This document shows positions 35,301-42,900 of a DNA stretch of 64,000 nt, one piece after another. Source of the stretch: Littorina saxatilis (Eukaryota; Mollusca; Gastropoda; Littorinimorpha; Littorinidae); the NCBI RefSeq assembly GCF_037325665.1, contig NC_090248.1, positions 12,397,061 to 12,461,060 on the forward strand. Direction: 5' to 3'. Every line of letters begins with the position of its first letter. The first letter of the stretch is position 1. The notes under the pieces are model-generated. The model was given only the letters and a program-made list of their open reading frames with translations. It searched no databases and was not told the DNA's origin. The position numbers and the translations under genes were made by a program.

Positions 35301-38300
35301 AACAGGTCTACGAGTTGAGATCCGACTTTCGGGCGCCATTGTGAATGGCGGCTGAATGCCATAGTCGGTTCTATATTTGTAACACAGTTTTCAACACGTG
35401 GTAGTAACTTATCCGAACGGTCTATGTGAAAGAACTGTGTTTAGAACCCCTACAAGTACTTTGACAGTGGTTACCTCCCATTTAGTTTTCAGAAATGTCC
35501 TGAAATGTTGTTGACACGAATCCCACGTATGAGATACGGTTATGGGCGTATGACAAACCGAAAATGACCACGTATTACATACGGGGTGGGCAGTGAAGGG
35601 GTTAATATGTGATCGTTAAAACACCAACCTGTCGGTCTCCCTGAGAATTCAAGGCCAGCTGCTTGAGACGTTTACGCAGATCTTTCTCCGACAGCAAGTT
35701 GTACACCAGCTTGGGTAGGGACTTCCTCTTGTCCAGCCTGTCAGTTCAACCAGGAGCCATATTACTATCACTAGGAACAGTGTCAAACTCAAAGTAAAAG
35801 AAAATGAACAAGTGTCAAAATACAATAAAATAATCTTCCTCTGCCGAATCAACGACAGACAGCTAAGCGTCTTTCTTTGTAAATGTTCTGTGCTCGTTCA
35901 TTCATTTGGTTGTGACTTGTGTGGTATAGATCAATTTGTTGTATGTTTTGTATGTGCACTATGAGTATGAAGAGTTTTTAGCTAAAGTTCTAGTGAAGGC
36001 AGTTTTGTAGTGTCCATTGATTCAAGCATCCAATAACAATGCATTACTACTACTAGCCTCATAATCAAAAACAAAAATCTGGAATGCTAAAGTTACAGAT
36101 CTTGTTTCAGATTTGTTCAAAAACGATTTCAAGACAAGAATATAACAAAACGTACGACCGACGCGAGACCCGCTTTCCTTGGCTGGCCAAGCACATATCC
36201 AAATGGCGGTTAACTGCATGGGACACCACAGGTATTCCACAAACTGGGCATGGCACTGTAACATAGTAGAAAACAATACTTGTAGTTGTATCCCTGGTTA
36301 CCAACACTAAGGCCAACAAAACAAAAAAAGGTGTGGTTAAGGTAACATAGCACAAAAAAAATAGGGTAGGAAGGTAGGCAATCACTTTTTTTGTTTTTAC
36401 TTTTTTTTCTAATGTATACAAATTAAACCTACTTGACAGATTCATCTCTGGATGAATTGCGCCAAACAGCTCACTCACATGTAAAGTCTCTGGATAAGCT
36501 GCGATTTGTTTGAGTTCATTTTGGTGGTCGCACTTTGACATTAGCAGAGCAACCAAGCGTGTAGCACTCGCAACCGAAGAAGATGCCGCCATTTTTGTCA
36601 TGGCAAGCATCTGTTGGGCCTTTTTAGTAGAAGGAGTTATTTCCCTTGCATCGTCTGTCGTCTGCATGACGACTCGAGCGCTTTCGCTTTCATTGCATTT
36701 TCTGCACTCGTTTTCTTGTTTTCATTTTTGGTTTTTTGACAAATGTAATAAAAAGTTATAGGGTCGGCCCCTAAAAATAGGGTAGGTCGGGTTACCGTAA
36801 CCACACCTTTTTTATTTTTAGGCCTAATATGAGCTTGACACAAGGCTCTCAATTTCCAGGACTTGGTTCTTGCTTGGCCTAGAAAAAAATATCAGTTTCT
36901 GGTTCCCAGCCTGACCCTATTATTTTCCTCCCGACCCTGAAAAAAAATAAGAAAAAGAGACAAGACTCAATTATGCAGACTATTTGTATTACAAGCAAAG
37001 CTACTCTACTCAGACATCCAGGGGACACAGCTCACACCAGTTTCACCCATTAAAAACCACATGCGCATGGGTAAATACATGTAAAAAAAGAATTTAATCC
37101 TAATTATAAAAAGTAACTGAAATACGGACACTTTTTTGAGGGGGGGCTGTCATTTTGAACACATTTTGTGTGGCCTTACTTGTAAAAGAGACACTGTATT
37201 AGTGAAAACACATGCAATTTGCCGGGTGCAGCACTATCATGATACAAGCAGCTCAACAGTAGATTCATCATGTGCCTGACACACCTCTGTGATACTGATA
37301 TCCTTTGAAAATGTTAAGCGACATGTATGAAAGATCCAGGTCTGATACTAGTGATAGCCATCCCACAAACTGTACTGAAAACAAACAAAATTGGTACACA
37401 TGAACAAAACTGACTGAGATAAAGACTATCTAGGCCCCTCAAAAAAAAATATGGTGGTTTAGGGTAACCCGACCGACCCTTTTTTTTCCCCGCCGACCCT
37501 GACATTTTTTTCATTTCTCAAAAGAACAAAAAACTGTTGGCACATTTTGCGAACCATACCGAGATTAAGGGAAGTATAAGGTGTTTGTGATGTTTTCATA
37601 TTATCCTGAGGTCAACTAAATTTAAAAAAAAAAAAAAAAAATTAAATAAAAAAAGCCTACCTACCGACCCTATTTGATTTGGTCACGTTACCCTAAACCA
37701 ATATATTTTTGTTCCCCTATCATGTAAGTCTTTACCTTTCTCCACTAGGGGTGAACCACTGGGCGATGAGATCCCTTGGGCATTCTGCCGACTCCCCCCT
37801 GGAGAGGAAAAGAACTGTGAAGCTCGCACAGACGGTGAATTCGACACAGACGATTTCTGCTCCTCGGACTCAGGCACCAGTGACAACACTTTCTCCATCA
37901 CCCCCGAAGACCTTGAATTTCTCATCTGAGAAGAAACCAGCGCAGATATCCCCTTGGGTGACGAATTCAACACAAGCGAAGACTTGGAACTTTGAACCTG
38001 CTTGAATGTCGAGTTTTCTTTGACACCGTCTTTACCTCTGCTACTCGGGGATGTGGGTCTGAACAGCTTGCTTTGTACTGTTTTGGATTTTGGACCGTCC
38101 GTCTCTTTGGGAGGGCTGAGAAAGCTGAGGGTATGGCGTGTTTTCGTCAACCCTGAGGATCGGCTGCTCTGAGCAGGAGAGCAGCTGTCTTCAGACAGGA
38201 TTTCAACATCTGAGTCACCTGAATCACTCTCTGGTTGGGACTCCAGTCTGGGGGTTTGATCTACATCATTGGCAGCAGTATTCTCGGTTTGTTCTCCTGA

Positions 38301-38867
38301 AGCAACCTGTTTTGCAAATTATACATAGATTTGTTATTTATATTAGACCATTAATGCAAAGGATTGTCGACCAAAAAGCTATATTTCTGACACTTTCAAA
38401 TATACACAAATTATACAAACGTTATCCACAATCAGATCTCATCCCCTATTTATTTAGAATTAAATGCCATAATTGGATTTGAAGAAAAAGAACCATTCAA
38501 TATTTTAACTTGTCCTATTTACATCATGGCACAATCTTTAACTTGCAAGCATTCCAACACACACACTCATTTACAATTGAATTTTCAAATAAGAAAACTT
38601 GTCTAACTTGTAGTAAATAAGGAGATGTCTTATTATTTTTGATGACAAAAGCACCAGCTTCAATATTGTCATATTTTCCTTACTGTCCCAGACTTCTCCT
38701 TGCACTTGGGGTTATCAATGGCGCTCTCATTCTCCTCAACAGCCAATGATCTTCTGCGGACAAGTGCACCCCTTAGCTTTGAGTTATTGCCTTTCTCATC
38801 CCCATCCTTCAGTAGTGCAGCTTTTTCATGTTGTCGGCCTTGCTGGTTCAATTTTGCCAGAGGAGTT
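26365..38867 (-). CDS. RAD18: RAD18-type E3 ubiquitin-protein ligase, 5' end incomplete
   Basis: RAD18 works with the E2 enzyme RAD6 to monoubiquitinate PCNA at stalled replication forks in the nucleus. Eight exons on minus: 38867-38684, 38306-37736, 36255-36159, 35737-35629, 32633-32561, 31511-31429, 30759-30699 and 29309-26365. All splice phases agree (entering with 1 base; then 0, 1, 2, 0, 1, 0, 1). In order they encode a Ser-rich linker, a UBZ4 zinc finger (CPVCGIPVVSHAVNRHLDMC), a SAP DNA-binding domain (SLPKLVYNLLSEKDLRKRLK then TMIKRHHEFTLYFNADCDSL), and the RAD6-binding helix region (SELVKEFEETQKLQKKL, ILRFTKDSKKEDVEKA, NKNQFQSLIQQARSG). All four match the order and sequence style of vertebrate RAD18. 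About 1374 residues are present against about 495 in human; the excess is in the last exon. The RING domain that should precede position 38867 was not found. The UBZ exon donor (CGTCG-GTCGTA) is weak. Confidence 0.93.
29617..30010 (-). mobile_element. SINE-like retroposon, family A, subfamily with 25-bp insert
   Basis: Full-length copy in the last RAD18 intron, same strand as the gene. It has the extra segment near the head (TCCCATATTGGTTGGGACG) also present at 4975-5388. Confidence 0.8.
30113..30208. repeat. 23-bp tandem repeat
   Basis: Four perfect copies of a 23-bp unit containing GGGAACATCTTAGTGGTGGC, in a RAD18 intron. Confidence 0.95.
30360..30607. mobile_element. 248-bp MITE with GTGACCCTCCACCACG ends
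   Basis: Terminal inverted repeats of about 35 bp (GTGACCCTCCACCACG, continuing to GAGTCGCATGTCACC) with one mismatch. AATTT directly flanks both ends (30355-30359, 30608-30612). It is non-coding and lies in a RAD18 intron about 90 bp from an exon. Confidence 0.8.
31195..31305 (+). mobile_element. SINE body fragment
   Basis: The segment GCAGCTCGCTTTCCCCAGGG through AGCAGCCCGAATTTCC matches the body of the tRNA-derived SINE at 15605-15925 and ends in CCAAT repeats. The tRNA head is missing. Confidence 0.6.
31845..32490 (+). mobile_element. LINE with deleted interior
   Basis: The 3' part (32185-32475) encodes the C-terminal end of a non-LTR reverse transcriptase protein: a CSCGEAEQDTAHILRDC pattern (Cys-x-Cys, His, Cys) typical of that region, then a stop at about 32470 and an AAGAAGAAGAAG tail. 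The 5' part (31845-32090) is a GC-rich leader-like segment (TTCCTTAACGTGGTGTGGTG) that looks like the untranslated start of the same class. Almost all of the reverse transcriptase is absent. It lies in a RAD18 intron on the opposite strand. Confidence 0.65.
32929..33236 (-). mobile_element. SINE-like retroposon, family A, truncated
   Basis: Tail and body are present but the CCCCGCGGG head is lost. It carries the same 22-bp internal duplication (GGGAAAGGGGGGAGATGGGA twice) as the copy at 4975. Just before it (about 32830-32930) is a 46-bp segment containing GACAGTGACACTGACAAGGT in three tandem copies. Confidence 0.75.
33552..34327. mobile_element. 776-bp TIR element, hAT-like ends
   Basis: The ends CAGGGGTGTTATGCATGAG and the inverse of CAGGGGTGTTATGTATGAG match over 26 bp with one or two mismatches and continue into GTGACGTC. 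The interior is rich in CGACTT/AAGTCG palindromes and repeats GTATGCACGGGTG near both ends. CAGGGG is common at hAT termini, but no 8-bp target duplication could be read, so the family is uncertain. It lies in a RAD18 intron. Confidence 0.65.
34328..34893. other. RAD18 intron, nothing recognised
   Basis: AT-rich intronic DNA between two TIR elements. No exon or repeat was identified. Confidence 0.5.
34894..35605. mobile_element. piggyBac-like non-autonomous element
   Basis: TTAACCTCTTCACTGCC at the left and the inverse of TTAACCCCTTCACTGCC at the right give inverted ends that begin with the TTAA target used by piggyBac transposases. The length is 712 bp with no transposase frame. The right end stops 24 bp short of the donor side of the RAD18 SAP exon. 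Confidence 0.7.
35629..35737 (-). CDS. RAD18: RAD18 exon: SAP domain, first half
   Basis: A 109-bp exon with acceptor TTGAACTGACAG and donor GACAG-GTTGGT. It encodes LDKRKSLPKLVYNLLSEKDL, matching the vertebrate RAD18 segment KPLPKTVYNLLSDRDLKKKL. The second half of the domain is on the exon at 32561-32633, about 3 kb away across an intron filled with insertions. Confidence 0.92.
36159..36255 (-). CDS. RAD18: RAD18 exon: UBZ4 ubiquitin-binding zinc finger
   Basis: A 97-bp exon after acceptor TACTATGTTACAG. It encodes PCPVCGIPVVSHAVNRHLD followed by MC, a Cys-x2-Cys-x11-His-x3-Cys finger of the RAD18/UBZ4 type that binds ubiquitin. The phase-2 donor CGTCG-GTCGTA is chosen because it alone keeps frame with the SAP exon. 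CGG-GTCTCG is a competing but out-of-phase site. Confidence 0.92.
36310..36826 (-). mobile_element. TIR element carrying an exon-like ORF, copy 1
   Basis: The ends TAAGGCC-A-rich-AGGTGTGGTTAAGGTAAC and the inverse of TTAGGCC-A-rich-AGGTGTGGTTACGGTAAC form inverted repeats of about 37 bp. A second, shorter copy is at 44190-44575. Between the ends, on minus, are an ATG, 78 open codons and a good splice donor. The element sits in the RAD18 intron just before the UBZ4 exon, in the same orientation as RAD18. Confidence 0.75.
36433..36667 (-). CDS. Element-borne exon: possible alternative first exon of RAD18
   Basis: ATG at 36667 opens 78 codons ([20 protein letters not shown] ... LFGAIHPEMNLS) up to a donor TCAA-GTAGGT after 36433. 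I do not recognise the protein; it is Ala/Ser/Lys-rich with no signal peptide. The exon leaves in phase 1, which is what the RAD18 UBZ4 exon acceptor at 36255 needs, so a fused transcript would be in frame and lack the RING. The copy at 44190-44575 keeps the ATG and the first 41 or so codons but has lost the rest. It may be the element's own first coding exon, a captured host exon, or unused. Confidence 0.4.
37430..37722. mobile_element. TIR element with GGTTTAGGGTAAC ends
   Basis: The left TATGGTGGTTTAGGGTAAC and the right GTTACCCTAAACCAATATA are inverted. Both are preceded outward by TAGG and an A-rich tract, and CGACCGACCC / CTACCGACCC follow inside. The layout resembles the elements at 36310 and 44190 and suggests a related family. 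The right end is 14 bp from the donor of the RAD18 linker exon. Confidence 0.6.
37736..38306 (-). CDS. RAD18: RAD18 linker exon
   Basis: A 571-bp exon (phase 0 in, phase 1 out) encoding a Ser-rich, presumably disordered linker with repeated SSP/SPSG motifs and an acidic patch SDSGDSDVEILSED that resembles a SUMO- or phospho-interaction site (VEIL flanked by acids). In vertebrate RAD18 the RING-to-UBZ4 linker is similarly Ser-rich. Confidence 0.88.
38684..38867 (-). CDS. RAD18: Most 5' RAD18 exon found
   Basis: A 184-bp exon with acceptor TTTTAATTTCCAG and donor GGGACA-GTAAGG. It encodes TPLAKLNQQGRQHEKAALLK then a Lys/Arg/Glu-rich stretch. It enters with one base of a split codon, so at least one more coding exon must lie upstream. 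That exon should carry the RING. Confidence 0.8.
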
Positions 38868-39366
38868 CTGGAAATTAAAAAGAATGCAAAGGGAAATGTT
38901 ATAACATTAAATAAGCAACATATGAAAATGCCTAGATTTTGGGACATTTATGCATGTATCTGTGTGTGCATGGTATGTGAATGCTGCTTTTGCAACCACC
39001 AGTTAATTCCAGAGAAAACAAGTATTGACGAATCTTTCTGATCATACCCGTTCTTCCCATTCTTCTAAAACAAGTTACAATCTCAACACCTGTCCTCAAA
39101 GCCTTTCGCATTTTGAGTTTGACATTTCATGCTAGTGTTTGTGTTTGCACACCCATATTTGTACATGTGCTCCTTTTGCAAAATTAAAACTAATGAATTG
39201 TCAACAATACATTCACCTAGCATTCAATCTTCATGAGAGTAAGATTAAGTTTGATTGGCAGACTCATCGCAAAAAAGGTTTGGCTCACCATCTCAGTTCT
39301 GGCCAGGCTTTTTCAATTTCATGAGATAAAACCATCCCTCCCCTTGGTCACAACATACCAAAAACA

Positions 39367-39548
39367 AGTCGCGTAAGGCGAAAATACAACATTTAGTCAA
39401 GTAGCTGTCGAACTCACAGAATGAAACTGAACGCAATGCCATTTTTCAGCAAGACCGTATACTCGTAGCATCGTCAGTCGACCGCTCATGGCAAAGGCAG
39501 TGAAATTGACAAGAAGAGCGGGGTAGTAGTTGCGCTAAGAAGGATACA
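39367..39548 (+). mobile_element. Family B element, 5' fragment
   Basis: ACAAGTCGCGTAAGGCGAAA through CACAGAATGAAACTGAACGC matches the start of the elements at 48122-48940 and 50608-51487, then the homology stops. It lies between RAD18 and TIMM17. A relic related to the element at 18394 (TTCTGGCCAGGCTTTTTCAA) lies just before it. Confidence 0.75.
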
Positions 39549-39933
39549 GTGGTACTCCCGACGAACGACCCCCCCATCAGAGACCCTCTCCCTTCTCAGA
39601 CCTAGTGAGGTCAGCGGAAGTCAGTCAGCGGAAGTCTTACGTCGTCACCTATGTAAACATTGAATCTTTGACGCCTCTTAAAGACAACTTACAGATCGTA
39701 AAATAGTATATAATGTACCTCATTGGAGAGATTAGTTCTTCTATTTTCCGTTGATATGCCACATTACTCACTTAAATGACGAATTCGTGCCATTATTCTC
39801 CTCTGAAAAATCCTACCGAGCTACTTTCGGTTGGTTTTTTCTTGGCGACCTCGATTTGGGTGACGTTGTAAATCGCCAGGATCATGTGGTTTAATGAACA
39901 AAATGTATGCATCATGTGACAAGATTTCAGAAA

Positions 39934-42900
39934 ATGGCTGAAGCTGACAGTAAGCCTTGGTTAGATTTAAAAAAAAATTTTTTTTAATTTCTGCGATCTT
40001 CTCAAACTCAAGGGTCACTTTGGCGGTCAATATCGCTGGTTAGGTGAATTTGGCCATTTTTGAGCGGGTGTCAATCGATAGTTAAGCCATTTATCTCTTA
40101 TTTTAACCAAAAACTTGGACAATATTTACTTTCTCCTAGTGCCTCCATGGGTAGTTTTGACACAGGGGTGTTCGTGATCTGGCGCCATTGTTGAAGATCA
40201 TAGAGTAGTCGCCCCTGATCACGTCTTACTTTCGATTTCTCTTGTAAGAAAAGTTAACTTAATTTTATCAACTATTATTGATAAATTTGGTGTTAAAATG
40301 TAAACATGTACTTGCTTGTTCATGAGTGATTGTGCAATTTCTCACTTGAGCCGGCTGAGGGAGTGTTAGTGAGAATAATTGGCTTGATAGTTCTAGCTAC
40401 TTGGCCAGTTGGGGAAATTGCATGTTCATGTTGTTGTTTTTTAATATTATTTTTATTTTTAAATTTGTAAAGAGCTTATATTCAGTGATCGCGCTAGATA
40501 TCTTTCAAACCGGTATGACATCATGAGCTGACCACAATGCTCTCACGAAAATCAGTCAACCCGCCAATGCAACCAGTCAAAGGCAAACAATGACTAAATC
40601 AATGTTTCTNNNNNNNNNNNNNNNNNNNNNNNNNNNNNNNNNNNNNNNNNNNNNNNNNNNNNNNNNNNNNNNNNNNNNNNNNNNNNNNNNNNNNNNNNNN
40701 NNNNNNNNNNNNNNNNNNNNNNNNNNNNNNNNNNNNNNNNNNNNNNNNNNNNNNNNNNNNNNNNNNNNNNNNNNNNNNNNNNNNNNNNNNNNNNNNNNNN
40801 NNNNNNNNNAAGGGCTCAACACTGTTCCTTATTTGATCTTGAGATATGATGCTTAGTATGTGGGTGCATGTACAGTTCTTTTCTTTTTACACTTTGACAG
40901 TATTGATGTGTGAACAGTTATTGTTCATTGATTCCAAACCTCAACAGCAGTATTAATTTTGCTAATGATTGAAACACCGATTCACTCGCTTTTTGACTGA
41001 AATGTGCAGTTTGAAACAAGATTCAACACTGCTTATGTTAATGCCATAGCTTTTTGACTCAAGTGTGTGCCTTAATCAATGCTGGTTAGCATGTCTGTAT
41101 AGTTTATTGACAAGTGTGTGATTTAAAACAGAAACAAAACTGTTTATGTGGATGCCAAACCTGAAACACAGTATTGATTTGACTTGTGTACAGTATCTGT
41201 ATGACTTGTGCTGGCTGGCATGAGTGTAGTTCCTTTTTTTGCTTCCTGGCTCAAGTGTGTATAATTCAAAGCATTTTCAAGACTCAACACTATTCCTTAT
41301 TTGATTTTGAGATCTGATGCCAAGTGTGTGTGTGTACAGTTCTTTTCTTTTTTTCTCACTTTTTTGTCAGTTTTTATATGTAAACTGTTACCGTTCATTG
41401 ATTGGAAACACTAATTCACTCATTGTCAGACATGTGATTTTTGACTGAAGTGTGCAATTTGAAACAGATTCAACACTGCATATGTTGATGCCATAGCTTT
41501 TTGACTGAAGTGTGCAATTTGAAACAGATTCAACACTGCTTATGTTGTGCCTTAATCAGTGCTGGTTAGCATGTCTGTACAGTTTATGCTTTTTTTTTAT
41601 TGAAGCATGTGATTTTAGTAAGAACTAATAAATACATTGTTGTTGCAGTAACGTTTTTGTAAGACTTTTTTTTTTAAAGCTTGCGTGTGTCTTATCTGAG
41701 ACATTTCTTAATTGTGAAGAATCTGGTGAGTGATTGTCAGAATGAGTGTGTATCTGTGTAATGGCTCCTTTGTTTAGTCAACAAAGTTAATATGTTGAGC
41801 CCAGCTGTCCTAAACGGAAAAATATGTGTCTGGTTTGTCTCAAAACAGTAACGTTTCACAAAATTGAACAAAACTGTTGAAAACACACCTACTGGAGCTA
41901 ACAAAGGCAGAGATTAGGTACAAATCAAAAGTAATGTGTTAAATATCACACTCACACCAGCTTCACATTCACAGAGTGACAGATTGGTAAAAATTAAAAT
42001 ACATATAATGTGTTCAACGCTTTATTTAACTGAACTGTCATTGTCAACATATATATAAAAATTAAAAACAAAAAACACGTAACACTGAATTCAGGGAAAT
42101 TTTTAGTTACTGTCTTCAGCAGCACTAAAGTAAAACGAAATAGAAAAAATAAAAAAGAAGAACAAAAAACACACACACACATTACACATTTACAGGTTCA
42201 CAATAAATGTTCTAAGGTAATATCAAAGTAAGCACTAAAGCAGACACCAGACTTGATCCCAAAAAGGAAAAAAAGAATCGCTTCTCCAAACATAAACATA
42301 CAAAGTTAGAAATACCATTTCTCGAATAACAATGAAATGAAAACTCACACACACTGAAGCAGAAATAATAGGTAATCTAAAACTAAAGAGCTTCACACAT
42401 AAACATACAAAGTTAGAAATAGAACTACAAGTTCTTGAATAATAACAAAATGAAAACTCATGCACACACACTGAAGCAGAAATTATATGTAATCTGAAAC
42501 TAAAGAGCTTCGGTCAATTTCTCCAAGTATCGCACTTTAGCAACGTCACTCAATGATGTAATGTACTTCTCTTTTGGCTGGTCGACCGTTTTTGTTCCTG
42601 ATTTTGACATTATTCAATTAAAACACTCCCGAATCATCGAGCGGCGCACTGACGCTACTAGCCGTTCCGCTTCTTGCCCTCCAACCCATTTCTGCGTATC
42701 ACGTGACACCGCTCCGAAGTACGCAAAAGGGAGACCTCCATATACTTTCACATATTATATCCTAAATCGGCTGCAGAGATGAAGTGAAAGTAGTACACGC
42801 AAATACTTTCTATTTTCTTGAGCTTGTATTAAGTGCTCAGTTATAAAACATCAGTCAGAGTGCTTGTTCTTCAGAAGTGCACTGTAGTTCGGTTGTTGAG

